Assembly: GCA_002928495.1 (NCBI GenBank)
Contig: PERF01000003.1
Location: 1 to 58,963 of the forward strand
DNA: 58,963 nt
Direction of reading: 5' to 3'
From: Methylobacter sp.
GTDB taxonomy: Bacteria > Pseudomonadota > Gammaproteobacteria > Methylococcales > Methylomonadaceae
The position numbers and the translations under genes are program-made. This document shows positions 29,036 through 39,489 of this stretch, piece after piece. The notes below the pieces were generated by a model. That model saw only the letters and a list, made by a program, of their open reading frames with translations. It was not told the DNA's origin and made no database searches. Every line of letters begins with the position of its first letter. Positions within the stretch are counted from its first letter, which is position 1.

Positions 29036-31191
29036 GTCTGACAGGCGCCGGAACATCCGGATTGCGTTGGCAACGTGCGTGCGGCTAGCAGCCGGGCGGT
29101 AAATTCGGCGGCCGGCACGGGCACGCCATATAAGAAACCTTGCATGTAATCGCAGCCTTCCTTACGCAGCAGCTCGGCTTGCTCTTGTGTTTCCACGCCT
29201 TCCGCCACCACCCGCATATTTAAGGTGTGTGCCAGCGCAATGATGGCGCGGATAATATTGAGGTCTGCCGCATTGGCGGTATTTTGCAGAAAACTGCGGT
29301 CAATTTTTACCGTGTCTATCGGAAAGCGGGCGAGGTAACTTAAAGACGAATAGCCGGTGCCGAAATCGTCGATAGCCAGGTTGACGCCTTTATTTTTCAA
29401 GGTGGTCAGCCGCTCCAGCGTGGTTTGCCGGTTTTTTAGCAAAGTGCCTTCGGTGAGTTCTAACTCCAGTAAATGGCTGTTCACCCCGCTCAGTTGAATG
29501 CTTTGCTCGATAGCCAGCGGCAAGCTGATATGATCGATATGCAGAGGGGACAGGTTCAGCGCCAGACCGATGTTGTCAATTCCCAGCTGGGCCCACTGGT
29601 GCAGCTGCTCGCCGGCGGTCTGCAGCAGCCATTCACTGATTGCGGTGATGTGCCCCGATTCTTCGGCCAAATAAATGAATTTTTCGGGCAGAATCAGCCC
29701 GTATTGCGGGTGAAGCCAGCGTAGCAGCATTTCGGCGCCGATAATATTGCCTTGCATATCGACTTTGGCTTGATAATAAGGCGCCAGCTCGTCGCGTTCA
29801 ATGGCGAAACGCAAATCGTTTTCCAAAGAGAAGTTGAGCAGCGCCTGCTCGTTCATGACCGGCGCATAAAAGCTGTAGCTGCCGGGTGTCGCGGTTTTTG
29901 CATAGCGCATGGCGGTGTAGGCATTTTTCAGCAAATCGATGGCGTTATCGCCGTCATTTGGGTAGATAACAATGCCTAAGGTGGCCGCAACGGTAATCGT
30001 TTGATCGTCGATTTGATACGGACTGGCGATTTCGCTAAGCAGGCGTCTGGCAAGCTTGGCGGCATCCAATGCACTGCGAAGACCGGTGCCCAACAAGACG
30101 AATTCATCGCCGCCCCAGCGCGCCAGTTCAAAGCCGGGCGCTTGCCGCCCTGCCGCCACGTGCCGGCTTTCCGAGCGAGACACCATGGCCAAGCGTCCGG
30201 CCACGGCGGTTAGTAAGGCATCCGCCGCCTCATGGCCCAGGCTTTGGTTGATGCGCTTGAAACGGTCCAAACCGAGATGAATAATGGCGGCCAATTTGGG
30301 TTCGCGGCTGTCATTCTGGATATGGTCATCCAATTGCCGGATAAATTGTTGCCGGTTGCACAAGCCGGTGAGTGGGTCAAAACTGGCTAAAAAGCGCAAG
30401 CGTTCCTCGGTATAACGCTGGCCGGTCACATCCTGCAAGATGCCGCGCATGAGCACATTGAGTTGGTTATAGCGAACAATTTCGCCTTTGGCCTGTAAAA
30501 ATCGCTGGTCCCCGTTTTGGCAGACGATGGTTAATACCGAGTCAAAAGCGGAACCTTCGGCCAGGCAGTGCTCAAGTAGTTTTCTGAAGGTTTTGTTAGT
30601 GCTAGGCGAGATTTTTGCCAGCCAGGCTTCAAGGCTGGGCGCTATTTCGCCTTCGGTATAATCCAGTAAATCGAATACTTGTGCCGACCACTCCATTTCC
30701 CCGCTTCGTAAATCCCATTCCCAACTGCCTAGTGCGGCAATGCGCTGAGCGGCGGCCAGGTTTTCCTGGTTTTGTGCAAGCAGCGCGGTTGTTAGCTGAT
30801 TGCGCAGCAATAAGTGGATACGGTGCTGCAGGACAACGGGGTTGATCGGCATGGTGACAAAATCATTGGCGCCGGCGCTGAATGCTTGTTCGATTGTGTT
30901 GTCTTGTTCGCCAATCAGAACCAGAATAGCGGTTTTGTTAACCGGCAGTTCGGCTTGCAGCCATCGGCACAGAGCCAGGCCGGTCTGGTTTGGACCGGTG
31001 GCATCCAATAAAATCAAAGCCGGAAGATGATTTTGCAGATACTGAATAACGTCAGCGGTGGTTTCCGCTTCGGCAAGTAGAAAGTTGTCCGCTTGTAAGC
31101 AATCGCGGATTAATTCGCGGATTGCCAAGGTTTGGGAGACGGCCAGAATGTTCGGCCCGGCGCAAAAAGATTCTGAAACTGGCGCTGGCAT
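29032..31191 (-). CDS. Response regulator-PAS-GGDEF-EAL protein (EAL signature is EML)
   Basis: REC-like N-terminus, 'WGGDEFVLL', 'GAEMLLRWLHPQYG', 'DDFGTGYSSLSYLARFPIDTVKIDRSFL'. Confidence 0.92.
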   Translation of the reverse strand: MPAPVSESFCAGPNILAVSQTLAIRELIRDCLQADNFLLAEAETTADVIQYLQNHLPALILLDATGPNQTGLALCRWLQAELPVNKTAILVLIGEQDNTIEQAFSAGANDFVTMPINPVVLQHRIHLLLRNQLTTALLAQNQENLAAAQRIAALGSWEWDLRSGEMEWSAQVFDLLDYTEGEIAPSLEAWLAKISPSTNKTFRKLLEHCLAEGSAFDSVLTIVCQNGDQRFLQAKGEIVRYNQLNVLMRGILQDVTGQRYTEERLRFLASFDPLTGLCNRQQFIRQLDDHIQNDSREPKLAAIIHLGLDRFKRINQSLGHEAADALLTAVAGRLAMVSRSESRHVAAGRQAPGFELARWGGDEFVLLGTGLRSALDAAKLARRLLSEIASPYQIDDQTITVAATLGIVIYPNDGDNAIDLLKNAYTAMRYAKTATPGSYSFYAPVMNEQALLNFSLENDLRFAIERDELAPYYQAKVDMQGNIIGAEMLLRWLHPQYGLILPEKFIYLAEESGHITAISEWLLQTAGEQLHQWAQLGIDNIGLALNLSPLHIDHISLPLAIEQSIQLSGVNSHLLELELTEGTLLKNRQTTLERLTTLKNKGVNLAIDDFGTGYSSLSYLARFPIDTVKIDRSFLQNTANAADLNIIRAIIALAHTLNMRVVAEGVETQEQAELLRKEGCDYMQGFLYGVPVPAAEFTARLLAARTLPTQSGCSGACQT

Positions 31192-31281
31192 GGCTTAGCA
31201 GTCTATAAAGGTTAACAGCACGAAACACTGCGGATCAAATAAAAACGTCGCCAACAGTGTGGTGAAACGGCAAGGTTTTGC

Positions 31282-31315
31282 GGCTTAAGTTTAAGCCCTA
31301 GCGATGGGCTTAAAC
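31282..31315. terminator. Hairpin GTTTAAGCCC-N7-GGGCTTAAAC (31289-31315), with an extra upstream GGCTTAA arm at 31282-31288
   Basis: Perfect 10-bp inverted repeat downstream of pepN (minus strand). Confidence 0.45.
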
Positions 31316-31356
31316 CAAGCGGATTAAGCATGCAGACTATATCTTAAGAGTGACTT

Positions 31357-34011
31357 TTAGGCCAAACTTTTACTCGCCACTTCGTAAACATCGCGGGAAA
31401 TGGCCGGGGTTTCGGCTATGCGTTGCAACTGGGCTTTGATTAATGCCTGTCGGTTGTTGTCGTGGCGGCGCCATTGGGTTAATGCGGTCAGCATGCGGGC
31501 GGCAACCTGCGGATTGATTGTGTTTAAAGCAATCACTTGGTCGGCCAGGAATTGGTAGCCTTGGCCGTTGGCGGCGTGAAAATGCAAAGGATTGCCTTGG
31601 CTGAAACTGCCTACCAGCGCCCTGACCCGGTTAGGGATTTTAATATCAAAGGCCGGATGCTGCATGAGCGCTTGTACGGTGTTGAAGGTTTCCGGCATGG
31701 GGCTGGCTGCTTGCAGGGCAAACCACTTGTCGATAACCAGTGCCTCGTGCTGCCATTGTTGGTAAAAATCGTTTAAGCATTGCTGACGCGCGTAATGCGG
31801 ATTGTTAACCATAACACTCAACGCCGCCATTTGATCGGTCATGTTTTTGGCGGTTTTAAACTGTTGGTGCGCCCAGTTTTTTAAGTTTAAGTCATCCAGG
31901 CTGCACAAATAATTCAGGCAGATATTTTTAATGCGCCGGCGGCCGATAGCTCCGGCATCAAAACGGCCGGATTCGTCAAGGTGGTTGCTAAGGTATAGCA
32001 TCTGGAATAAATCTTTAAGTTCTAAAGCCAGGGTTTGTTTAACAAATTCGCGGGCTGTATGGATAGCGGTTACGTCGACCACCGGCATTTGTTCGGCCAT
32101 GTAAATTTCCGAAGGCAGGCTCAACAATAAGGCAAAATACGATAAATCCTCCCAGGAATTACTTAGGATTTGCCGGAACGCGTTGATAACGACCGTGTCC
32201 AGCGTCAATTCGCGGTTATTCTGCACATCGGCGATCAGTTGCAAGATGGCTTTGCCCGCCAATTGTTGGCCGGCTTCCCAGCGGTTAAAGGTGTCGCTGT
32301 CATAGCTCAGTAAAAACGCCAGTTCTTGCGGGCTGCGCTGCATATTAAGTTTTACCGGCGCGGAAAAGCTGCGTAAAACCGATACGATCGGCGCTTGTTC
32401 CAGCCCCTCGAAGACGAAGGATTGCATGGGCTCCCTAAGCTCCAAAACAAATTCCTGTTGTGGCTGGTCGCCGCCGCGCAACCGGCAGTTTAGCGGGCTG
32501 CCGTCGGTAGCGCTGAGCAAGCCGGTTTTCACAGGAATGTGCAACGCTTCTTTAACGGTCTGGCCGGGAGTCGGTGGGCAACTTTGCGCCATGGTCAGGG
32601 TTAATGTACGCGCTGAATTGTCGTAATACTGGGTTATCGTCAATGACGGCGTGCCGGCTTGGCTATACCAGCGGCGAAACTGGCTTAAGTCAATGCGGTT
32701 GGCGTCTTCCATGGCTTTGACAAAATCGTCGCAAGTCACTGCCTGGCCGTCATGGCGGGAAAAATACAGATCGCTGCCTTTGCGGAAGCCTTCAGGCCCT
32801 ACCAAGGTATGAAGCATGCGTACAACCTCGGCGCCTTTTTCATACACGGTCACGGTATAGAAATTATTGATTTCGATATAGGCGTCGGGCCGCACGGGAT
32901 GCGCCAGCGGGCCGGCGTCTTCGGCAAACTGGCGGGTGCGTAGCAGGTTGACGTCCTCAATGCGTTTGACGGCTTTGGAGGTGCGGTCGCCGGTAAACTC
33001 CTGATCGCGGAATACGGTAAAACCTTCTTTTAGACTTAACTGAAACCAATCGCGGCAGGTGATGCGGTTACCGGTCCAGTTATGAAAATATTCATGGCCG
33101 ATCACCCCTTCGACATGCTCGTAATCGGCATCGGTGGCGGTATCCGGGCGTACCAGGACAAACTTGGTGTTGAATACGTTCAAGCCTTTGTTTTCCATGG
33201 CGCCCATGTTGAAATAGCTGACCGCGACGATCATGTACAAGTCCAGGTCGTATTCCCGGCCATAGACCTCTTCATCCCAGCGCATGGCGTTTTTCAAGGA
33301 TTGCATGGCGTGGCCGCATTTATCCAGGTCATGGGCTTCGACGAATATCTGCAGACAAATTGGGCGGCCGGATTGCGTGGTAAAGCTATCTTCCAGGCAT
33401 TCAAGCCGGCCGGCTACCAGGGCAAACAGGTAACTCGGCTTATTGAACGGGTCTTCCCAGCTGACCCAGTGCCGGTTGCCGGGCAGTTCACCCTGGCCGG
33501 TTTTGTTGCCGTTGGACAGTAACACTGGATAGCTGTCTTTATCGGCTTCCAGTACGGTAGTGAAGCGCGCCATGACGTCGGGGCGGTCCAGGAAATAAGT
33601 GATTTTGCGGAAACCTTCGGCCTCGCATTGGGTGCAGAACAAGCCGTTGGACAGGTATAAACCTTCCAGCGCGGTATTGGCTTTGGGGTTGATGGTGTTT
33701 TCGATGGTCAATACAAAGTTTTGCTGCTGCGGCACCTCAAAAACGGTTAGTGCTTCTGCGGTCTGTTGGTAAGCGTCGGGCGCTAATTCCTCGCCATTCA
33801 GGCTCAGCCGCATCAAGGTGAGATTTTCGCCGTGCAACATCAGGTTTGCCGAGCCGGATAAGCTGGCCGGGTTGCGGCGCAGATTCAATTTGGCAGTGAC
33901 CCGTGTATTTTCCTCATCCAAAGCAAAGTGTAAGTCGGCATTGTCGATCAGATAATCGGGAACGGTGTAATCTTTAAGATAAATGGTTTGAGGATTGGCG
34001 TCGCGCATCAT
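31357..34011 (-). CDS. pepN: Aminopeptidase N
   Basis: 'GAMENKGLNVFNTKFVLV', zinc site 'HEYFHNWTGNRITCRDWFQLSLKEGFTVFRDQEF'. Confidence 0.96.
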   Translation of the reverse strand: MMRDANPQTIYLKDYTVPDYLIDNADLHFALDEENTRVTAKLNLRRNPASLSGSANLMLHGENLTLMRLSLNGEELAPDAYQQTAEALTVFEVPQQQNFVLTIENTINPKANTALEGLYLSNGLFCTQCEAEGFRKITYFLDRPDVMARFTTVLEADKDSYPVLLSNGNKTGQGELPGNRHWVSWEDPFNKPSYLFALVAGRLECLEDSFTTQSGRPICLQIFVEAHDLDKCGHAMQSLKNAMRWDEEVYGREYDLDLYMIVAVSYFNMGAMENKGLNVFNTKFVLVRPDTATDADYEHVEGVIGHEYFHNWTGNRITCRDWFQLSLKEGFTVFRDQEFTGDRTSKAVKRIEDVNLLRTRQFAEDAGPLAHPVRPDAYIEINNFYTVTVYEKGAEVVRMLHTLVGPEGFRKGSDLYFSRHDGQAVTCDDFVKAMEDANRIDLSQFRRWYSQAGTPSLTITQYYDNSARTLTLTMAQSCPPTPGQTVKEALHIPVKTGLLSATDGSPLNCRLRGGDQPQQEFVLELREPMQSFVFEGLEQAPIVSVLRSFSAPVKLNMQRSPQELAFLLSYDSDTFNRWEAGQQLAGKAILQLIADVQNNRELTLDTVVINAFRQILSNSWEDLSYFALLLSLPSEIYMAEQMPVVDVTAIHTAREFVKQTLALELKDLFQMLYLSNHLDESGRFDAGAIGRRRIKNICLNYLCSLDDLNLKNWAHQQFKTAKNMTDQMAALSVMVNNPHYARQQCLNDFYQQWQHEALVIDKWFALQAASPMPETFNTVQALMQHPAFDIKIPNRVRALVGSFSQGNPLHFHAANGQGYQFLADQVIALNTINPQVAARMLTALTQWRRHDNNRQALIKAQLQRIAETPAISRDVYEVASKSLA

Positions 34012-34065
34012 GATAAAAAGTCACAGTAGTAAGCGGAAACAGGAAAGCCGGAATTTAGGCTGAAA

Positions 34066-34443
34066 TTAAGGCATGCCACGGAGTGAAAACCAGGCGATCA
34101 TCAGCCAAGCGGCCAGAAAAGCCAGGCCGCCGAACGGAGTGATAACGCCCAGCCAGCGGGCATGAAATATGGCCAGCAAATATAAACTGCCGGAGAATAA
34201 AATAATGCCGGTAAACATCAGCCAGCCTGCCCGGCGGATATGCGGGCTATCGGGAAAGCGTTCGCGCAGCCAGGCAACGCCCATTAAGCCCAGGGCATGC
34301 CACATTTGATAATTGACGGCGGTACGGTAAGCATCCATTTCGTCAGGGTTTAGCGAGGCCTTGAGCGCATGCGCGCCGAATGCGCCCATGCAAACCCCGA
34401 AAAAGGCACTGAATGCGGCTAACGGCAAAAAAATCGAAGACAT
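34066..34443 (-). CDS. DUF423 family membrane protein
   Basis: 'AAFSAFFGVCMGAFGAHALKASL...YQMWHALGLMGVAWL...FSGSLYLLA'. Confidence 0.9.
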   Translation of the reverse strand: MSSIFLPLAAFSAFFGVCMGAFGAHALKASLNPDEMDAYRTAVNYQMWHALGLMGVAWLRERFPDSPHIRRAGWLMFTGIILFSGSLYLLAIFHARWLGVITPFGGLAFLAAWLMIAWFSLRGMP

Positions 34444-34445
34444 AG

Positions 34446-34967
34446 TTATTTTTCCAATAATCGGGGCATCAGTTGCACCAGATTACACGGTGTGGTTCTA
34501 TGGTCAAGCTGTTCTTTGATCAGCAGATCCCAAGCGGTGCGGCAGGCGCCGGAAGAGCCCGGTAAACAAAAGATGTAATGGCCGTTGGCGACACCGGCTA
34601 GTGCGCGCGACTGAATGGTCGAGGTTTTGATGTCTTGGTAAGACAGCATTCTGAACACTTCGCCAAAGCCTTCCAAAACCTTGTCCAGTAGCGGCAGGAT
34701 GGCTTCCGGCGTGCCGTCGCGACCGGTAACACCGGTGCCGCCCGTGCTGATGATGGCATGCAGGGCAGGGTCGGCTATCCAATTGGACACGGTGGCCCGG
34801 ATCCGGTACTTGTCATCAGGTACGATTGTCTTTTCAAGTATCCGGTGGCCGGCGTCTTGAATCCGTTCAACCAGGGTTTTACCGGAGATGTCGTTGACTT
34901 CGGTGCGGGTGTCGGACACGGTCAACACGGCAATATTTAACGGGATAAAACTTCGTTCTGTAGTCAA
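34446..34967 (-). CDS. moaB: Molybdenum cofactor biosynthesis protein B
   Basis: 'IAVLTVSDTRT...DISGKTLVERIQDAGH...ISTGGTGVTGRDGTPEA'. Confidence 0.92.
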   Translation of the reverse strand: MTTERSFIPLNIAVLTVSDTRTEVNDISGKTLVERIQDAGHRILEKTIVPDDKYRIRATVSNWIADPALHAIISTGGTGVTGRDGTPEAILPLLDKVLEGFGEVFRMLSYQDIKTSTIQSRALAGVANGHYIFCLPGSSGACRTAWDLLIKEQLDHRTTPCNLVQLMPRLLEK

Positions 34968-35028
34968 AACGGTGCGTCTCGGGTTGAGTCCGGACAGGCA
35001 TTGTGACCCGTCCGGGAACAGTTATCAG

Positions 35029-36381
35029 TTATTGTAATACTACAAAAAAAGCTTCCTGGCCGCGCTGAATATTAATCAGCAGCGCGCCGTTAGGGTTGGT
35101 CACCCGTTTGAGCTCGTCCAGGTTGTGAATACGGTAGCGGTTGGCCGATACTATCACATCCCCCGGTCTAAGGCCCGCCCGCCAAGCTGTGGAGTTTTGC
35201 TCAAGTTTCTCAATTAACACGCCCTCCACTTGATTGCGCTGAGACAGCCCAAGCATGGCGCCTTGTAGGCCCGGATGAAGTTTGTTGCCTGCCAGCTCGG
35301 GTTTTTGCGGTTTACCGACGGTAACCGAAACCGATTTTTTCTCGCTGCCGCGGTAGAACTCCATGTCGACTTTATCGCCAATTTGCATCAGGCCTATCAT
35401 ATTTCTAATATCATGGCTGCTTTTAACCGGGCGGCTGTTTACCGCAACGATAATGTCGCCCGGCTCAAGACCGGCGCGTTCGGCGGTGGAGTTGCTTTCG
35501 ATCCGGCTGATAGCCGCGCCTTGTTTGGTTTCCAGATTAAATGCCTTTACCAGCTCCGGCGTCAAGTCCTGCGTGGTGACGCCCAATAGCCCGCGCCTGA
35601 CTTCGCCGTGTTTCAGCAGGGATTCCTTGATGACGTTGATCATATTGGTGGGAATCGCAAAACCGATACCGACATTGCCGCCCGAAGGGGCCAGAATAGC
35701 CGTGTTCATCCCGACCAGCTCGCCGCGCAGGTTAACCAAGGCGCCGCCGGAATTGCCGGGGTTGATGGAAGCATCGGTTTGAATAAAATCTTCATAGCCT
35801 TCAATCCCCAGGCCGGACCGCCCCAACGCGCTGACTATGCCGGAAGTCACGGTTTGCCCTAGGCCGAAGGGATTGCCGATAGCCACCACGAAATCGCCTA
35901 CTTTAAGCTGGCTGGAATCGGCAAATTTTAATTCGGTCAGGTTTTCGGACGGAATGCGGATGACGGCGACATCCGACTCCGGATCGGTGCCGATCAATTC
36001 GGCGTCGAACTGGCGGCCGTCGGCCAGGGTTACAGTGATTTTATCGGCTTTGTCGATAACATGGTTATTGGTTAATACCAAGCCTTGAGCGCTATCGATA
36101 ATAACGCCGGAGCCTAAACTGTTTTTTTGCCGGGGTTGGTTGGGAATTTGAAAAAAGTGCCGGAATGCAGGATCCTGCATTAAGGGGTTTTCCTGAATGC
36201 GGATATTGGTTGAAGTTGAAATATTCACCACCGCCGGCATGCTGCGTTCCAGCATGGGGGCTAATGAAGGTAATACCTGTCCGTCGGCATAGGCGGGAAG
36301 AGCAGCCAGCGCTGGCGGCATGTCCCCTTGCGCCGCTAACAAAAGGGTTAACAAAACATAGTGGGTCGATGATAATTTCAT
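35029..36381 (-). CDS. Do/DegQ-like serine endoprotease with two PDZ domains
   Basis: Signal peptide; 'NNHVIDKADKITV', 'DASINPGNSGGALVN', two PDZ domains. Confidence 0.95.
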   Translation of the reverse strand: MKLSSTHYVLLTLLLAAQGDMPPALAALPAYADGQVLPSLAPMLERSMPAVVNISTSTNIRIQENPLMQDPAFRHFFQIPNQPRQKNSLGSGVIIDSAQGLVLTNNHVIDKADKITVTLADGRQFDAELIGTDPESDVAVIRIPSENLTELKFADSSQLKVGDFVVAIGNPFGLGQTVTSGIVSALGRSGLGIEGYEDFIQTDASINPGNSGGALVNLRGELVGMNTAILAPSGGNVGIGFAIPTNMINVIKESLLKHGEVRRGLLGVTTQDLTPELVKAFNLETKQGAAISRIESNSTAERAGLEPGDIIVAVNSRPVKSSHDIRNMIGLMQIGDKVDMEFYRGSEKKSVSVTVGKPQKPELAGNKLHPGLQGAMLGLSQRNQVEGVLIEKLEQNSTAWRAGLRPGDVIVSANRYRIHNLDELKRVTNPNGALLINIQRGQEAFFVVLQ

Positions 36382-36516
36382 TAATTAAAGCTCCTAGATG
36401 ATGTTCGCGCGTGCGATAGACAATATGAGGCGAAAAATGTTTAAAACAATGATTGTCTTCCAGAAAATTTCTCAGGATCATCTATTATTAGCAAATGACT
36501 TTTCCCGTACTTAATA

Positions 36517-37866
36517 ATGGCTGTTGAAGTTGAATCCAGGGACGGAGCGCTGATCCGGGGATTAGTTCCGTTAAACAGGCTGTCCACGGGGCAATTCGCT
36601 GAATTATGCACCCAAATGGACATAGAGGAAATCCAGCGCGGGATTTTGTTTGAAAAAGGCGATACCGACTCCAGGTTGATTTATTTGTTAAGCGGCCAAG
36701 TATCGCTGCAGGCTGACGGTCTGCTGGTGGAAGTCATTTCGGCCGAAAACGAGGGTGCTAAATTCGCCCTGGCACATCAACTGCCCCGTAAAATTGACGC
36801 GGTAATACACAATCCGATCAGGATTTTACGTCTGGATGCGGATTACGTTAACCTGTTGTTGACCTTAAATATTCAAGAGAGTGAAAGTTTAATGAGTATT
36901 GAAGAACGCAGCGATCAATCATCCGGAAAAAAAAATGACTGGATGACCACGCTGTTGCGCTCGCCGATTTTTCAGCGCCTGCCGCCGGCTAATTTGCAAA
37001 AAGTGCTTACCAGTTTAAGCGAAGTCCGTTTCAGCCAAGGTGTCGACATTATTCAGCAAGGCGCTGAAGGTGATTATTACTACCTGATCAAAAGCGGCCA
37101 GTGCCTGATCAGCCGTAAGCCTTCTCCGAACGTGAAAGCGGTGAAGCTTGCCAGACTAGGCCCAGGTGATACGTTTGGCGAAGATTCGTTATTGTCGGAT
37201 TTGCCGCGCAACATGACGGTTACGGCGTTAACCGAAGTAACCTTGCTGCAATTGCACAAAGCTCAATTTATACCGCTTATCAAAACACCGTCGTTGGTTT
37301 TTGTTAGTTACGGCGAGGTGCAAACGTTGATAAAACAAGGCGCGGTCTTGATGGATGTCAGATCACCTGATGAATTTCAACTGCATCATCTGCCGCATAG
37401 TTTCAGCGTGCCGTTTTTTTCATTAAGAATGCAGGTAAAAAGCCTTAACCGGGATAACCCCGTTGTCGTCGTTTGTGCGGACGGTAAAGTGAGTGAGGCG
37501 GCCGCGTTTTTGTTGCTGAGACATAAATTTAAAGCCTATATTCTCGCCGGCGGCATGACCGGGCTACCTAAAATGGACTTGGCGGTCGATCCGTTGCAAG
37601 CGTCCGTGCCGCCGGCGGCGTTGCCTGTCAAGCAGCAAGACAACGAAAGCCCAAGTTTAGGCAATGCCGGCTTGGCTCAAATCGAGTTACCCGGCGACGA
37701 GCTTGCCGGTTTGGTTGAAAAGCTTCAAGCCGAGAACGCAGCGCTGGTTAAAGCCAATCAGGCGCTAAACAGTGAATATCAAAAACTCTTGCTGGAAAAA
37801 GAATATTTTGAAGAGCAGAACAAAACGCTATTGGCGCAGTTTGAAAAGTTCTCGGAAAAGTACTGA
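36517..37866 (+). CDS. Cyclic nucleotide-binding (Crp-like) and rhodanese domain protein with C-terminal coiled coil
   Basis: 'QGVDIIQQGAEGDYYYLIKSGQCLISRK...LGPGDTFGEDSLLSDLPRNMTVTALTEVTLLQL'; rhodanese 'LMDVRSPDEFQLHHLPHS...VVVVCADGKVSEAAAFLL'. Confidence 0.88.
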   Translation: MAVEVESRDGALIRGLVPLNRLSTGQFAELCTQMDIEEIQRGILFEKGDTDSRLIYLLSGQVSLQADGLLVEVISAENEGAKFALAHQLPRKIDAVIHNPIRILRLDADYVNLLLTLNIQESESLMSIEERSDQSSGKKNDWMTTLLRSPIFQRLPPANLQKVLTSLSEVRFSQGVDIIQQGAEGDYYYLIKSGQCLISRKPSPNVKAVKLARLGPGDTFGEDSLLSDLPRNMTVTALTEVTLLQLHKAQFIPLIKTPSLVFVSYGEVQTLIKQGAVLMDVRSPDEFQLHHLPHSFSVPFFSLRMQVKSLNRDNPVVVVCADGKVSEAAAFLLLRHKFKAYILAGGMTGLPKMDLAVDPLQASVPPAALPVKQQDNESPSLGNAGLAQIELPGDELAGLVEKLQAENAALVKANQALNSEYQKLLLEKEYFEEQNKTLLAQFEKFSEKY

Positions 37867-37991
37867 GCAGCCGGTAACGCAGTAACAGTCGGGCAACTCC
37901 CCCGAGTCTTGATTCACCTTGGCCCGGCGCACAGCTGCTTATGCTGGCGCAGGCGGCAGGGAAGCTAAAAATAGAGGTTGCTTGACCGGAA

Positions 37992-38147
37992 TTATTTTAT
38001 TTTAGCTTCTTTATACATCACATGCTTGCGGACAACGGGATCAAATTTTTTGATTTCCATTTTCTCAGGCATGTTTTTTTTGTTTTTAGTGGTAGTATAA
38101 AAATGACCGGTGCCTTCAGTGGATACCAGTTTGATTTTATCGCGCAT
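37992..38147 (-). CDS. rpmG: 50S ribosomal protein L33 (not in ORF track)
   Basis: Translated by eye: [51 protein letters not shown]. Confidence 0.95.
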   Translation of the reverse strand: MRDKIKLVSTEGTGHFYTTTKNKKNMPEKMEIKKFDPVVRKHVMYKEAKIK

Positions 38148-38163
38148 AATAAACCCCTCTCAG

Positions 38164-38400
38164 TTAAATACTTTCGCCGCGTTTACGGATCTCGGCCAGA
38201 ACTACATCCAAACCTTTTTTGTCGATAATGCGCATGCCTTTGCAGGAAACGCGCAGACGAATCCAGCGGTTTTCACTTTCAGACCAAAAGCGGTGATAAT
38301 GTAAGTTAGGCATAAAACGCCGTCTGGTCTTGTTGTTGGCGTGTGAAACGTTGTTACCGGTCATTGGCCGCTTACCGGTGACTTGGCAGACTTTTGACAT
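38164..38400 (-). CDS. rpmB: 50S ribosomal protein L28 (start corrected from ORF 38526)
   Basis: [39 protein letters not shown]... Confidence 0.96.
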   Translation of the reverse strand: MSKVCQVTGKRPMTGNNVSHANNKTRRRFMPNLHYHRFWSESENRWIRLRVSCKGMRIIDKKGLDVVLAEIRKRGESI

Positions 38401-38541
38401 TAAAAAACCTCTATTTCCAGATTTAAGTAAGCCAAACTTTATACCAAAAAATCTTTCCAAGGTAAATAGATATCTTATAAAATGCAAGACTGGCTTAGCG
38501 AGTCTCCCGTTTTTTTTCAACCCCAACCCAGATAAAACATT

Positions 38542-39489
38542 ATGCCTGTTAAATTAGGCGTGGTCATGGATCCCATCGGCCATATCAATATCAAAAAAGA
38601 TACCACTTTCGCCATGTTGCTTGAAGCCCGGAACCGTGGCTGGGAGCTGCATTACATGGAGTTAAACGACTTGTACCTGAGAAACGGCGTGGCGCACGCC
38701 CGTACCCGTTTGCTATCGGTGCAACGCGACTACAAGCAATGGTCCGGTTTTGACGGAGAACAAGACATCGCGCTCTCGGCGCTTGATGTCATCTTAATGC
38801 GCAAGGATCCGCCGTTTAACCAGGAATACATCTATGCCACTTATCTGCTGGAGCGTGCCGAGGCGGCCGGGGTGTATGTGGTCAACAAGCCGCAATCATT
38901 GCGCGACGCCAATGAAAAACTATTCACTGCCTGGTTTAACCAATGCTGCGCCGAGACCTTGGTAACGCGCGAACCGGCCAGAATCCGTGCGTTTTTGGCC
39001 GAATTCGGTGAAATTATTTTAAAACCGCTGGATGGCATGGGCGGCACCTCTATTTTTCACTTGCGTAAGCTGGATCCTAATTTGTCGGTAGCGATTGAAT
39101 TGATGACCGATTACGGCCAGCGTTATGTCATGGCGCAGGTTTATCTGCCGGCTATCAAAGAGGGCGACAAGCGTATTTTGATGGTTAACGGCGAGCCCGT
39201 GCCTTATGCTTTAGCGCGTATTCCGGCGGATGGCGAGACTCGAGGTAATCTGGCCGCGGGCGGACGGGCCGAGGGCCGGCCGTTAACCGATGCCGACCGC
39301 TGGATTGCCGGACAAGTCGGCCCGATATTGCGGGAGAAAGGCTTGGTTTTTGTCGGTTTGGATGTGATCGGCGACAAATTGACCGAGATTAACGTCACCA
39401 GTCCAACATGTGTGCAGGAATTGGATCAACAATTCGGCCTGAATATCAGCGCGCGTTTATTTGACCATATCGAGCAAAAGCTGAATTAA
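38542..39489 (+). CDS. gshB: Glutathione synthase
   Basis: '[36 protein letters not shown]...[19 protein letters not shown]...[13 protein letters not shown]'. Confidence 0.96.
   Translation: MPVKLGVVMDPIGHINIKKDTTFAMLLEARNRGWELHYMELNDLYLRNGVAHARTRLLSVQRDYKQWSGFDGEQDIALSALDVILMRKDPPFNQEYIYATYLLERAEAAGVYVVNKPQSLRDANEKLFTAWFNQCCAETLVTREPARIRAFLAEFGEIILKPLDGMGGTSIFHLRKLDPNLSVAIELMTDYGQRYVMAQVYLPAIKEGDKRILMVNGEPVPYALARIPADGETRGNLAAGGRAEGRPLTDADRWIAGQVGPILREKGLVFVGLDVIGDKLTEINVTSPTCVQELDQQFGLNISARLFDHIEQKLN

Noticed and set aside
38164-38526. 120-aa version of L28
   Set aside because: The first 42 residues are an in-frame upstream extension; L28 begins at [12 protein letters not shown] (38400).
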